NCBI GenBank assembly: GCA_045654805.1
Contig: JAZOOD010000067.1
Coordinates: forward strand, 1 to 64,000
Length of the DNA: 64,000 nt
Reading direction: 5' to 3'
Source: CAZNKU01 sp045654805
GTDB taxonomy: Bacteria > Bacillota > Clostridia > Monoglobales > Firm-18
Positions 16,128-26,273 of the stretch are shown here, piece by piece. Position 1 is the first letter of the stretch; every line of letters starts with the position of its first letter. The position numbers and the translations under genes were made by a program. Below the pieces are notes generated by a model. It did no database searches, was not told where the DNA came from, and worked only from the letters and a program-made list of their open reading frames with translations.

Positions 16128-17123
16128 ATGACTCGTATAATAGTGGATGCTATGGGAGGAGATAATGCTCCTAAGGCTATTGTTGACGGTTGTCTTAAGG
16201 CTGTTGCCGATTTTGATATTAAAATAACTCTCGTTGGTAAAGAGGAACTTATTAATCCGTGCCTTGGTGAATACAGCGGTGATAGGATTGATGTAGTTAA
16301 TGCTACAGATATTATAACCAATGACGATGACCCTGCAAGGGCTGTCAGAAGAAAAAAGGAATCGTCAATAGTAGTAGCAATGAATATGCTTGCTGAAGGA
16401 AAAGGGGACGCTTTTGTTTCCGCAGGAAGTACTGGTGCCGTTGTTAGTGGTGCAACATTGATCGTTAAAAGAATAAAAGGAGTACGCAGAGTAGCAATAG
16501 GAACTGTTTTCCCTACACCAAATAAACCAACCTTGGTATTGGATTGTGGTGCTAATGCAGATTGTACTTCGGAATTTTTGCAACAATTTGCAATTATGGG
16601 AAATGCCTATATGCAGGCTGTGTATGGTATAGATAATCCTACAGTTGGTCTTTTAAATAATGGTGCAGAGGAACATAAGGGGAGCACTATGTATAAGGAA
16701 ACATATCAACTGCTTAAGGTTATGGATATTAATTTTATTGGAAATGTTGAGGGTAGAGATATTTTCAGCAGTGTTGCTGATGTGGTTGTTTCAGACGGAT
16801 TTGCAGGTAATATTCTTTTGAAAACTACAGAGGGAACTGCATCCTTTTTCAGTAAAAAACTAAAAGAAATGTTTACTGAAAGTTTTGTTACAAAGCTGTG
16901 TGCCTTGATTTTGGAAAAAGGTATAAAGAAGATGAAATCAAGCTTTGATTATACAGAACATGGTGGCGCACCTATTTTGGGAGCACAAAAAGTTGTTATA
17001 AAAGCACACGGTAGTTCTAATGAAAAAGCATTTTATAATGCTGTAAGACAGGCAAAACACTTTTATGAAAACGGTGTAATCGAAGCAATTAATAATAATC
17101 TTCAAAAACCACTTGACGAATAG
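16128..17123 (+). CDS. plsX: Phosphate acyltransferase PlsX
   Basis: A 331-residue soluble or membrane-associated enzyme with the PlsX signatures IIVDAMGGDNAPKAIV at the N-terminus, SAGSTGAVVSGA, LDCGANADC and GLLNNGAEEHKG. It converts acyl-ACP to acyl-phosphate, the donor for PlsY in lysophosphatidate synthesis. An AAAGGAGAAAG site precedes the ATG. acpP follows after a gap of 91 bases with a possible promoter; there is no fapR or fabD/fabH beside it. Confidence 0.96.
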   Translation: MTRIIVDAMGGDNAPKAIVDGCLKAVADFDIKITLVGKEELINPCLGEYSGDRIDVVNATDIITNDDDPARAVRRKKESSIVVAMNMLAEGKGDAFVSAGSTGAVVSGATLIVKRIKGVRRVAIGTVFPTPNKPTLVLDCGANADCTSEFLQQFAIMGNAYMQAVYGIDNPTVGLLNNGAEEHKGSTMYKETYQLLKVMDINFIGNVEGRDIFSSVADVVVSDGFAGNILLKTTEGTASFFSKKLKEMFTESFVTKLCALILEKGIKKMKSSFDYTEHGGAPILGAQKVVIKAHGSSNEKAFYNAVRQAKHFYENGVIEAINNNLQKPLDE

Positions 17124-17142
17124 ATGTATAATGGTATATTAT
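17113..17142 (+). promoter_or_regulatory. Possible acpP promoter
   Basis: TTGACG (17113-17118), an 18-base spacer and TATTAT (17137-17142) overlap the end of plsX. A separate acpP promoter would fit the high demand for acyl carrier protein. Confidence 0.4.
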
Positions 17143-17214
17143 ATTACAGTAAGAGTACATATATATGGCGTAGACATTAAGTAGCAAACCGCCTTAGGAA
17201 AGGGAGATTATATT

Positions 17215-17442
17215 ATGGAACTTGAACAAGTAAAAAAAATTTTGGCAGAACAATTTTCAATGAGTGAAGATGATATCAATATGGATACTTCTTTTGTAGA
17301 AGATATTGGGGCAGATTCTTTGGATTTAGTTGAACTTGTTATGGCTCTTGAGCAAGAGTTTGACTTGGAAATTGATGATGAAGAAGTTGAAAACATTAAA
17401 ACTGTTGGTGATGCAGTTCGTTATATCAAAGATAAAGCCTGA
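17215..17442 (+). CDS. acpP: Acyl carrier protein
   Basis: A 75-residue acidic four-helix protein with the phosphopantetheine attachment site S35 in GADSLDLVEL. It carries growing acyl chains for fatty-acid synthesis and donates them to PlsX. GGAAAGGGAG precedes the ATG. The stop codon lies inside the first stem arm of a terminator, so much of the transcription ends here before rnc. Confidence 0.97.
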   Translation: MELEQVKKILAEQFSMSEDDINMDTSFVEDIGADSLDLVELVMALEQEFDLEIDDEEVENIKTVGDAVRYIKDKA

Positions 17443-17461
17443 ATAAGGCTTTATCTTTTTT
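17431..17461 (+). terminator. Intrinsic terminator overlapping the acpP stop
   Basis: A 10-bp stem GATAAAGCCT / AGGCTTTATC (17431-17440, 17446-17455) with a five-base loop is followed by six T. It likely makes acpP mRNA much more abundant than the downstream rnc-smc message. Confidence 0.85.
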
Positions 17462-17482
17462 ACAAAAAACGGAGGCTTTTTT

Positions 17483-18157
17483 ATGCAGAAGTTAATGCTC
17501 GATATAGGATATAAATTTAAAAATAAAGATTTGTTAAAAACTGCACTTACACATAGTTCGTATGCTAATGAAAACAAAACCCAAAGTTATGAAAGATTAG
17601 AATTTTTAGGGGATAGCATACTTTCTTTTATTGTAAGCACCCATTTGTATGCTTCTAATGACAATATACCTGAAGGTGAAATGTCAAAATTACGAGCAGC
17701 AATAGTATGCGAAAAGTCTTTGGATGAGTGCGCCAAAAGATTAAATTTTGGTGATTATTTAATTTTAAGTAAAGGCGAGGAATTAACAGGAGGTAGAACA
17801 CGTGTTTCAATTCTTGCAGATGTTTTCGAAGCGGTGTTGGCTGCCATTTATCTTGATTCTGATTTGAAGCAAGCAGAAAAATTTGTTATGTCACAATTGG
17901 GTGATGCTATTAAAAAAGCCCAAAACGGTATAGCGTTATATATGGACTATAAGACTCAACTGCAAGAAATTGCTCAGTCAAGGGGATATAGTGTGGAGTA
18001 TAAACATATAAAAGATGAGGGGCCGGCTCATAATAAAACATTTACTGTACAGGTAATCTACAATAATGATGTAATAGCCGAGGGTACGGGAAAGAGTAAA
18101 AAGGATGCCGAACAAAATGCAGCTATGTATGCAATAACAGAGGTACAAAATGGCTAA
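17483..18157 (+). CDS. rnc: Ribonuclease III
   Basis: A 224-residue enzyme with the RNase III signature ERLEFLGDS at 37-45 supplying catalytic acidic residues, a second acidic cluster in LADVFEAVLAAIY, and a double-stranded RNA-binding domain from about 152 to 222 ending KSKKDAEQNAAMYAI. It processes rRNA precursors and structured mRNAs. The stop overlaps the next gene by eight bases. rnc before smc-ftsY is the conserved Firmicutes order. Confidence 0.96.
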   Translation: MQKLMLDIGYKFKNKDLLKTALTHSSYANENKTQSYERLEFLGDSILSFIVSTHLYASNDNIPEGEMSKLRAAIVCEKSLDECAKRLNFGDYLILSKGEELTGGRTRVSILADVFEAVLAAIYLDSDLKQAEKFVMSQLGDAIKKAQNGIALYMDYKTQLQEIAQSRGYSVEYKHIKDEGPAHNKTFTVQVIYNNDVIAEGTGKSKKDAEQNAAMYAITEVQNG

Positions 18158-18953
18158 GTTTAAAATTATACCCATATTTGTTCCTCATAAGGGATGTCCA
18201 CATCAGTGCTCTTTTTGTAATCAAAAACATATAACCGGTCAATTGGAGGAAATGACACCAAAAAAGGCACGTGAAATTATTGAAAAGTATCTTACTACTA
18301 TAGATACTAATAAATTCAGGACTGAAATAGCTTTTTACGGCGGTAGCTTTACTGCTATAGATATAGAATATCAAACTACTCTTTTGAAAATTGCATATGA
18401 ATATATGCAAAAAGGATATGTAAAGGGAATTCGCTTGTCAACACGTCCGGATTGCATTAGTATTGATATTCTTGATAATTTAAAACAATATGGTGTTACT
18501 GAAATTGAACTTGGTGTTCAGTCAATGTGTAATGATGTTTTGTGTGCAAATAATCGTGGTCATAATGACGATGATGTAAAAAATGCTGTAAAGTTAATAA
18601 GAAAATATGACTTTTCTTTAGGACTTCAGCAAATGACAGGTCTTTATAAAGATAGTGACGATGAAGATATATATACTGCAAAGGAAATATGTGCTTTGAA
18701 ACCTGATTTTGTACGTATTTATCCGACATTAGTTTTTAATAACACCGATTTGGCTGAATACTATAAGGAAGGTTTATATAAACCGCACACCATTGAACAT
18801 GCGGTTGAGTTATGTAAGAAATTAAAAGATATATATGATAAAAATAATGTTAAAATTATAAGGCTCGGATTGCTTATGTCAGATGACGAAGCAAAAAACA
18901 ACTTTTTGTCAGGACCGTATCATCCGAGATTTCGTGAACTTGTGGAAAAATAA
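18150..18953 (+). CDS. Elp3-like radical SAM protein, C-terminally short
   Basis: A 267-residue protein with the radical SAM cluster C16-x3-C20-x2-C23 in HKGCPHQCSFC, FYGGSFTAI and a TIM-barrel core with LSTRPDCI, ELGVQSM and LQQMTGLY. It resembles the Elp3-related Fe-S proteins usually found between rnc and smc in Clostridia, whose function is unknown. From memory of the family, about 80-100 residues should follow the FRELVE segment; here the frame stops two codons later and smc begins 20 bases on. It may be a natural short form or a remnant. Confidence 0.75.
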   Translation: MAKFKIIPIFVPHKGCPHQCSFCNQKHITGQLEEMTPKKAREIIEKYLTTIDTNKFRTEIAFYGGSFTAIDIEYQTTLLKIAYEYMQKGYVKGIRLSTRPDCISIDILDNLKQYGVTEIELGVQSMCNDVLCANNRGHNDDDVKNAVKLIRKYDFSLGLQQMTGLYKDSDDEDIYTAKEICALKPDFVRIYPTLVFNNTDLAEYYKEGLYKPHTIEHAVELCKKLKDIYDKNNVKIIRLGLLMSDDEAKNNFLSGPYHPRFRELVEK

Positions 18954-18973
18954 GTTTATTTTGGAGGTAAAAA

Positions 18974-21900
18974 ATGCGTTTAAAGGGTTTGGAATTACAA
19001 GGTTTTAAATCTTTTGCTGACAGGACAGTTTTGGACTTTAAAAATGGAATAACGGGAGTGGTAGGGCCTAACGGAAGCGGTAAAAGTAATATTTCTGATG
19101 CTATGCGTTGGGTTATGGGAGAACAGAGTGCAAAATCACTTCGCGGTGGTAATATGCAGGATGTTATATTTTCCGGTACACAAAAGCGTAAGCCTTTAGG
19201 TTATGCTGAGGTCTCTCTTATTATTGACAATTCTGATAAGCAATTACCTATTGATTTTGAAGAAGTTATTGTTACACGACGACTTTTCCGTTCTGGCGAA
19301 AGTGAATACTACATAAACAAGTCATCTGTGCGATTAAGGGATATTCACGAACTTTTTATGGATACAGGTGTAGGCCGTGATGGTTATTCTATCATTGGAC
19401 AAGGTAAAATTTCGGAAATTATCAGCACAAAGTCCGAGGACAGGCGTACAATGTTTGAAGAAGCGGCGGGTATAACAAAATTTAGATATCGCAAGGAAGA
19501 GGCTGAAAGAAAGCTTGCTCATACAAGTGATAATGTTACTCGAGTTAATGACATTATAACAGAAATAGAGGGACAGATAGGTCCATTAAAGCAACAGTCT
19601 GAAAAAGCGAAGAAATTCCTTAATCTTAGGGATAAACTTAAAGTTCTCGAAGTTAATGTAACACTTAAAAATGTTGTTAAATATCGTAAAATGATTGAAG
19701 AAGTGGGTGGGCAAATGGAAACACTTAATGCCCAACTTGATGAAATTAACAGAAAAATAGAGGAGAACGAAAAGCAGACGGAAAAGATTTTCTCTGATAT
19801 TAATGATACTGAAAAATTTGTTGAGGAAAAACGCCAGAAGCAAGAACAAAACAGAGAAATTTTATCTGAATACAAAAGTGATATAGAAGTACTTAAAAGT
19901 AAAATTGATGGCAATAATGATAATATTAAAAGGATAGAGTCTGAAATACTTGAACTTAATAACAAGTTTGATGAAATTGAACAGTCAGTTCAAGGCGAAG
20001 AAGGTGGATTTTCAGAGCTTAAAAACAAACAGACATCACTTAATGATGAAATAAAAAAACTGGAGCAAAAGCTTGTTGATTTTGATAAGGAGTCTGCACA
20101 GGGTAATGAACAGATAGACAGCATCAATACTGAAATTATTGAGAATATGAATTCTGTTGCTAATTTGCGTTCGAAAATCAGTAATTACAAGGCTTTAATT
20201 CAAAGCTTTACTGAAAGGTCTGAAACTGTTAAGAAAGAGCTTGATGATAAAAAAACTGATATTGAAAGACTTTGTAAGAATGTAGATGATTTGCAGAAAA
20301 ATAGCGATGAATTATCTGCAGAAAGTAATGATTTAAAGAGTAAACTTGAAATTCAGCGTACTGAATATCTAAAAAATGTTGCTGAAAGTTCATCATTGGA
20401 AGATGAACTTCAAAGCAGTAAAAATCTGTTGCAACAATCCGTTTCTCGTCAAAAATTGCTTAAAGATATGGAAAAATCTTTTGATAATTATAATCGTAGT
20501 GTAAAGACCGTAATGAATGAATACAGCAACGGTTCCCTTAAAGGTGTTAAGCTATATGGAACAGTAGCAAGTCTTGTCAATGTTGATAAAGAATATGCAA
20601 CAGCAATTGAGGTTGCTTTAGGAGGTTCAGCACAGTATATTGTTACTGAAACAGAAGAAGATGCTAAGAAATCTATTGAATTTTTAAAACGTACTAAGCA
20701 AGGAAGAGCTACTTTCTTGCCTGTTTCTGCTGCAAAAGGCAGTTTGTTGAATGAACCAGGACTGGATAATTGTGATGGATATTTAGGTATTGCTTCCGAT
20801 TTGATTGAATATGATAACAAGTATGATGCTGTTATTAAAGGACTGCTCGGAAGAGTAGTTGTGTTTGACAATATTGACAATGCAGTTAAAATTGCTCGTA
20901 AATATTCATATAAATTTCGCATTGTTACTTTGTCAGGTGAATTATTGGCACCGGGTGGCTCAATGTCTGGTGGTAGCCGAAATAATGCAAACGGCTTGTT
21001 TGCGAAGGCAAATGAGATTGTTGAACTTGATGTTACAATCAAGAGATTATCTGAAAAAATTGATAATATTGAAAAAAGATATTTTGCAGTAATATCAAAA
21101 ACTGAGGAAAAGAAAAAAATAGTCGAAGATATTCAGACTTCCGTTACAGAAAAAAATAATGAACTTATTAAAATACAATCTGATTTGACTCATTACAGAA
21201 CTTTTATGGAATCCTTGCTTGAAGGACAAAAGTCAATGAATAATGAGTTGGAGCAATTAGATATTCAGGTTGCGGATATGGAGAAGGAAATAGAAATCCA
21301 TACGGCTGAAATTGATGCTGTAAATTCTAAAATATCTGTAATGGAAAAGGAAATAGAGCAAAAACGAGAAAGATTAGGCATTGATTTAAAATCTCGCGAA
21401 GAAATTGTGGGAAATATTAATGACATAAAAATTCAGCTTAATACTGTTATGAAGGATGTTGAAATGTACAATCAGAGAATTGCTGCATTTGACCTTCGTA
21501 AGCAGGAAATCAATCTTAATATTGAACAAAAGAAGAAAAACATTGATGAGATGCGTGATGTAAACGATGACATCAACGATGATATTGAATTTAAAACAGA
21601 ACAGATTGAGTCTATTAACGAGGAAATTGAAGCCTTAAACAACATAATAGAAAATTCTGAAAACTTACGTAAGGAAGCTCAGGAATCTATAAAAAAACAG
21701 CAGGAAGAAAATAAAACGCTTCGTGATAATCAGTTGGTTGTGCAACAGGAACAAAGTCGTATTGAAAGTAAGAAGACAAAAACGGATGTTGAGCTTGAAA
21801 ATTTAATTAATAAGCTATGGGAAGATTACGAGCTTACAATTACTACTGCTGAAGAACTACGTGCTGATATTCCGGATAATGCTGTAAAACAGATAAATGA

Positions 21901-22540
21901 AATCAAGACAGAAATAAAAGGTCTGGGTAATATTAATATTGATGCCATTGAAGAATATAATCAGGTTGGTGAGAGATATGAGTTTCTCAAAACACAACGT
22001 GATGACCTTGTTGAGGCACAAAATAATCTTCAACAGGTAATCGAAGATATGGTACAAATTATGAGACAGCAGTTTACTGAAAAATTTGCTGTAATTAATA
22101 AGCATTTTGGTGAAACATTTGTACAACTTTTTGGTGGCGGTAAGGCAGAACTTGTACTTACTGAGCCAAAAGATGTTTTAAACAGCGGTGTTGAAATTAA
22201 TGTACAGCCTCCTGGCAAAGCAGTTAAGAGTATGTTGCAACTTTCCGGCGGTGAGCAGGCATTTGTTTCAATAGCTTTGTTGTTTGCTATTTTAAAGGTA
22301 AGGCCTGCACCTTTTTGCGTACTTGATGAAATTGAGGCTGCATTGGATGATGTTAATGTATATAGATTTGCTGATTATCTTAAGAAATTCAGCAATGATT
22401 CACAGTTTATTGTTGTAACTCATAGACGGGGTACAATGGAAGCTGCTAATATTTTATATGGTGTCACTATGCAGGAACAGGGTGTATCAAGACTTATCTC
22501 GCTGAATATAGACGATGTTGTTGATATGAATATAGGCTAA
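18974..22540 (+). CDS. smc: Chromosome segregation protein SMC
   Basis: A 1188-residue protein with the full SMC plan: N-terminal ATPase half with Walker A GPNGSGKSN at 31-39, a long coiled coil (about 165-500), a hinge domain (about 510-670, SLKGVKLYGTVASLV through GSMSGGSRNN), a returning coiled coil (about 680-1020) and a C-terminal half with signature LSGGEQAF and Walker B FCVLDEIEAALDD. With ScpA/ScpB it compacts and separates chromosome arms. GGAGG precedes the ATG; ftsY follows after 16 bases. Confidence 0.98.
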   Translation: MRLKGLELQGFKSFADRTVLDFKNGITGVVGPNGSGKSNISDAMRWVMGEQSAKSLRGGNMQDVIFSGTQKRKPLGYAEVSLIIDNSDKQLPIDFEEVIVTRRLFRSGESEYYINKSSVRLRDIHELFMDTGVGRDGYSIIGQGKISEIISTKSEDRRTMFEEAAGITKFRYRKEEAERKLAHTSDNVTRVNDIITEIEGQIGPLKQQSEKAKKFLNLRDKLKVLEVNVTLKNVVKYRKMIEEVGGQMETLNAQLDEINRKIEENEKQTEKIFSDINDTEKFVEEKRQKQEQNREILSEYKSDIEVLKSKIDGNNDNIKRIESEILELNNKFDEIEQSVQGEEGGFSELKNKQTSLNDEIKKLEQKLVDFDKESAQGNEQIDSINTEIIENMNSVANLRSKISNYKALIQSFTERSETVKKELDDKKTDIERLCKNVDDLQKNSDELSAESNDLKSKLEIQRTEYLKNVAESSSLEDELQSSKNLLQQSVSRQKLLKDMEKSFDNYNRSVKTVMNEYSNGSLKGVKLYGTVASLVNVDKEYATAIEVALGGSAQYIVTETEEDAKKSIEFLKRTKQGRATFLPVSAAKGSLLNEPGLDNCDGYLGIASDLIEYDNKYDAVIKGLLGRVVVFDNIDNAVKIARKYSYKFRIVTLSGELLAPGGSMSGGSRNNANGLFAKANEIVELDVTIKRLSEKIDNIEKRYFAVISKTEEKKKIVEDIQTSVTEKNNELIKIQSDLTHYRTFMESLLEGQKSMNNELEQLDIQVADMEKEIEIHTAEIDAVNSKISVMEKEIEQKRERLGIDLKSREEIVGNINDIKIQLNTVMKDVEMYNQRIAAFDLRKQEINLNIEQKKKNIDEMRDVNDDINDDIEFKTEQIESINEEIEALNNIIENSENLRKEAQESIKKQQEENKTLRDNQLVVQQEQSRIESKKTKTDVELENLINKLWEDYELTITTAEELRADIPDNAVKQINEIKTEIKGLGNINIDAIEEYNQVGERYEFLKTQRDDLVEAQNNLQQVIEDMVQIMRQQFTEKFAVINKHFGETFVQLFGGGKAELVLTEPKDVLNSGVEINVQPPGKAVKSMLQLSGGEQAFVSIALLFAILKVRPAPFCVLDEIEAALDDVNVYRFADYLKKFSNDSQFIVVTHRRGTMEAANILYGVTMQEQGVSRLISLNIDDVVDMNIG

Positions 22541-22556
22541 ATGAAAGGACTAAAAT

Positions 22557-23465
22557 ATGGGATTTTTTGATAAACTTAAATCTGGTCTTGAAAAAACAAG
22601 AAATCAGATTACAGAACGCACAATGGATGTTATATCAATTTTTAAAAAAGTTGATGATGCATTGTTTGAAGAACTTGAAGAAGTTTTAATTATGTCTGAT
22701 GTTGGTTTTGAAACCTCAAGCGAAATAATTGAAAGACTGCGTCAAAAGGCTCGCGAAGAAAAAATCACAGAGTCGGAAGGCATTAAGTCTGCTTTACAAG
22801 AAATTATTAGTGATATTTTAAGTGAAGAAGATGAGGAATTTGAAATTAAAACATCTCCTGCTATAATTCTTGTTATAGGTGTAAATGGTGTTGGCAAAAC
22901 AACTTCCATAGCAAAGTTAGCTCATCTGTATAAGGAACAAGGCAAAAAAGTTATGCTTGCGGCGGCTGATACATTCCGTGCAGCGGCAATCGACCAACTA
23001 CAAATTTGGGCTGACAGAGTAGGTGTTGATATTATTAAGCAGCAGGAGGGCAGTGACCCTGCATCTGTTGTTTACGATGCAATTTCAGCAGCAAAGGCAC
23101 GAGGTGCAGATATTTTGATTTGCGATACTGCCGGCAGACTTCATAATAAGAAAAATCTTATGGAGGAACTTTCTAAAATACACAAAATAATTGACAGAGA
23201 ACTTCCTAATGCACAGAAGGAGTCTTTTTTGGTACTTGATGCAACAACAGGGCAAAATGCTCTTAGTCAGGCTAAAAATTTTGGAGAAGTGTCAGATGTA
23301 AGCGGTATTGTACTCACAAAGCTTGATGGCACAGCAAAGGGAGGTATAGTTATCGCTATAAAAGCTGAACAGAATATTCCGGTAAGATTTATCGGCGTTG
23401 GTGAAAAAATGGATGACCTTCAGCCTTTTAATGCTAAAGATTTTGCACAAGCAATGTTTGAATAA
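22557..23465 (+). CDS. ftsY: Signal recognition particle receptor FtsY
   Basis: A 302-residue SRP GTPase with a helical N domain (about 1-95), Walker A GVNGVGKTT at 108-116, the insertion-box segment DTFRAAAIDQLQ, DTAGRLH and TKLDGTAKGG. It has almost no acidic A domain, as in many Firmicutes. It docks Ffh-bound ribosomes at the membrane translocon. Its partner ffh is 3.2 kb downstream, separated by the UPF0182 gene. Confidence 0.97.
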   Translation: MGFFDKLKSGLEKTRNQITERTMDVISIFKKVDDALFEELEEVLIMSDVGFETSSEIIERLRQKAREEKITESEGIKSALQEIISDILSEEDEEFEIKTSPAIILVIGVNGVGKTTSIAKLAHLYKEQGKKVMLAAADTFRAAAIDQLQIWADRVGVDIIKQQEGSDPASVVYDAISAAKARGADILICDTAGRLHNKKNLMEELSKIHKIIDRELPNAQKESFLVLDATTGQNALSQAKNFGEVSDVSGIVLTKLDGTAKGGIVIAIKAEQNIPVRFIGVGEKMDDLQPFNAKDFAQAMFE

Positions 23466-23485
23466 AATAAATTGAGGTGATTTCC

Positions 23486-26176
23486 TTGATAAAAAATCCA
23501 ATATTAAAAATATGTATACCGGTTATTATTTGTATTTTAGCGGTTATTGGAATAGTTGTATGTGGCATTTATATGAATTATATGGAATATCTGGAAATAG
23601 GTACCGAATTTACCAGTGTTTTCAGAATAGATTTTAATGCCAATTTATTGACATTTGTTTTTGCTTTTATTATATTTTTTGTTCTTATTATTTCAAATAT
23701 TATAATTTTAAGAACAAATTTGCTTGCAATTGACAATTCCTTTAGCTATTTAAAAAAGAATTTTTTTCTTTATTTTTTAACTATACTTTTTGCGGTAGGG
23801 TTTTCAGTTATTGCAAGTAATGCTGTATCTGACAATATTATGCCATATTTAAACAGTGAGTTTTTTGGTAAGGGAGACCCTGTTTTTAACAAGGATATTG
23901 GTTATTATGTGTTTCAAAGACCATTTTATATTTCGATTGCTGACACTTTTTCGTTCTTTACGGGTTTTTTGATTTTTTCAACTGCTTTCTTATATTTAAT
24001 TTTTTACGGTAAGTTTGATTTTTATAATCTAAAAAACATACTAAAGGAAAAAGGTATTGTTACGCATGAAATAAGTCTTATAATGATATATTTTTTGATT
24101 AAAGCCGTGGCATATAAATTTATCAGGGAAGATATCTTGTTTGGTTCTGGGGGGAATTTTGTAGGTGCTGACTATGTAGATTTGAATGTTTGGCTTAAAT
24201 TTTACAATGTTGCTCCTGTTATTATATTAGCCGTTGTAATTACTACAACCGTTTTAATTTTAAGACAAAAATTAAAACCCGCTTTTCTAACGGTTATGAT
24301 TTATCCGGTCTTGTTTATTGCAACATCCATAATTGCCGGTGTTGTTAATGTAATGGTTGTGGACCCTAACGAGATGGCAGTTCAAAGTGCATATATTCAG
24401 CATAATGTTGATTATACAAGGTCTGCTTATGGTCTGGACAAAGCTTTAGAACAGGATTATCAAATAAAACATGACCTTGATGCTGCGAAAATAGAAAAAA
24501 ATCTTGGAACTATTAATAATATACGCATTAATGATTTTGACCAGACTGTAAATATTCTAAATCAGCTTCAAAGTTTGAAAACATATTATGCATTTACAGA
24601 TACTGATGTTGTGACTTATACCTTAAACGGGGAACCTACTGCTGTTTCAATTGCAGCAAGAGAAATTAATACTGACAGGCTTGAAGATTCAGCAAAAACT
24701 TATGTTAATACTAAAATGAGATATACCCATGGGTTTGGTGTTGTTGTTAATAAAATGAACACCATAAATGATTTGGGACAGCCTGATTTTATTGTTAGGG
24801 ATATTCCGGTAAACTCTGATTACAGTGAATTAGAAGTCAAGGAACCAAGAATTTATTATGGGGAAACCGATAATGATTACGTTATTGTAGGTACTAAAGA
24901 TGGTGAAACAGATGATGTTGCCACAAACGGTTATTTCTATCAGGGTAGTTCTGGTATAGGTCTTAATTGGTTTAACAGATTAGTTTTAGCGGTTAGAGAA
25001 ACTGATTTTAAAATGCTTTTCTCAGACCAGATTACAAGTAACAGTAAAATTTTGCTAAATACAAATATTATGGACAGGGTAAAGAAGGTTGCACCATTCT
25101 TTAAATATGACAGCGACCCTACTATAGTTATTGATGATGACGGAAGTCTTAAGTGGATTATCGATGCTTATACAACAACGGAATATTATCCATATTCAGA
25201 ATATACAGGGGAATATAATTATATCAGAAATTCTGTTAAAGTTGTAGTTGATGCATATCACGGCGATGTTCAGTTTTATATTGTGGATAAAAATGACCCT
25301 ATTGTAAGGTGCTATTCAAAAATATATCCAAATTTATTTGAAAAAGGAAATATACCGGATTCGTTGTCTGAACATATAAGGTACCCTATGGATATATTCA
25401 ATGTGCAGGCTGCAATGATGCAAAAATATCATATAGATAATGCATCTGATTTTTATCAGAAAAAAGGCGTATGGTCTTTCGCTAATGAAAAAACAGCCGA
25501 AAATGTTACTCAGCCTGTAAAACCTTATTATAATTATATGAGTCTTGAAGAAGGTAAAACGGAACTTGTTCTTATGATTCCATATACATTATCTAATAAG
25601 GATAATATGATTTCGTGGGTTGCGGTAAGATGTACCGGTGAAAACTATGGTCAATTAATAGTATATAACTTTAGTCAGTCTGAAAATATTTCCGGGCCGT
25701 ATCAGGTGGAAAACAGAATAGACAGTGATGCCAACATTTCAAAGGATATATCTCTGTGGGAAAGTTCCGGTTCATCTGTAATAAGAGGCAACTTGATGGT
25801 TGTTCCGGTGGAAAGCAATTTGCTTTACATTGAACCTATATATATAACATCAGGTATTGATGGCAGTGCATTGCCACAGATTGCAAGAATAGTTATGACA
25901 TATAATGATATAGTTGTTTCTGAACCAACATTAAATGCATGCCTACAAAGATTGTTTTCATATACATTGCCGGAGGAAGAAGCAAATGATGTAGTTCTTG
26001 CCGATGATTTAAATGCTTATATTATCAAGGCTATTGATAGTTATAATGAGGTTAAGATTTATTCTCAATCCGGAGATTGGGAGGCTTTTGGTAAAGCAAT
26101 GAATCAGCTTGATGTCAATATTAGTAATCTTAAAAACAAATTGAATAATAATGAAAAGGACAATTCACAACAATAA
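23486..26176 (+). CDS. UPF0182 family large membrane protein
   Basis: An 896-residue protein. About seven hydrophobic segments occupy the first 290 residues, with ISIADTFSFFTGFLIF and ATSIIAGVVNVMVVDPNEM, followed by a large region, probably outside the membrane, containing NIRINDFDQ, YGETDNDYVIVGTKDGE, WFNRLVLAVRETDFKML and VDAYHGDVQFYIVD. This matches UPF0182 (COG1615), whose function is unknown. A GTG at 23477 is in frame but forms part of the GAGGTG ribosome site; the TTG at 23486 is the better start. It stands between ftsY and ylxM, an unusual position in this conserved block. Confidence 0.88.
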   Translation: MIKNPILKICIPVIICILAVIGIVVCGIYMNYMEYLEIGTEFTSVFRIDFNANLLTFVFAFIIFFVLIISNIIILRTNLLAIDNSFSYLKKNFFLYFLTILFAVGFSVIASNAVSDNIMPYLNSEFFGKGDPVFNKDIGYYVFQRPFYISIADTFSFFTGFLIFSTAFLYLIFYGKFDFYNLKNILKEKGIVTHEISLIMIYFLIKAVAYKFIREDILFGSGGNFVGADYVDLNVWLKFYNVAPVIILAVVITTTVLILRQKLKPAFLTVMIYPVLFIATSIIAGVVNVMVVDPNEMAVQSAYIQHNVDYTRSAYGLDKALEQDYQIKHDLDAAKIEKNLGTINNIRINDFDQTVNILNQLQSLKTYYAFTDTDVVTYTLNGEPTAVSIAAREINTDRLEDSAKTYVNTKMRYTHGFGVVVNKMNTINDLGQPDFIVRDIPVNSDYSELEVKEPRIYYGETDNDYVIVGTKDGETDDVATNGYFYQGSSGIGLNWFNRLVLAVRETDFKMLFSDQITSNSKILLNTNIMDRVKKVAPFFKYDSDPTIVIDDDGSLKWIIDAYTTTEYYPYSEYTGEYNYIRNSVKVVVDAYHGDVQFYIVDKNDPIVRCYSKIYPNLFEKGNIPDSLSEHIRYPMDIFNVQAAMMQKYHIDNASDFYQKKGVWSFANEKTAENVTQPVKPYYNYMSLEEGKTELVLMIPYTLSNKDNMISWVAVRCTGENYGQLIVYNFSQSENISGPYQVENRIDSDANISKDISLWESSGSSVIRGNLMVVPVESNLLYIEPIYITSGIDGSALPQIARIVMTYNDIVVSEPTLNACLQRLFSYTLPEEEANDVVLADDLNAYIIKAIDSYNEVKIYSQSGDWEAFGKAMNQLDVNISNLKNKLNNNEKDNSQQ

Positions 26177-26210
26177 TTTTAAAAAATTACAAAATAATTA
26201 CAAATTTCTC

Positions 26211-26239
26211 TTGACATAAAGTACGATTTGGTGTATAAT
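26211..26239 (+). promoter_or_regulatory. Perfect consensus promoter for ylxM-ffh
   Basis: TTGACA (26211-26216), a 17-base spacer and TATAAT (26234-26239). A small hairpin GTAAAG / CTTTAC (26242-26247, 26255-26260) would lie at the very 5' end of the transcript. Confidence 0.85.
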
Positions 26240-26273
26240 ATGTAAAGTAATTTGCTTTACAAGGAGCTTTTAT

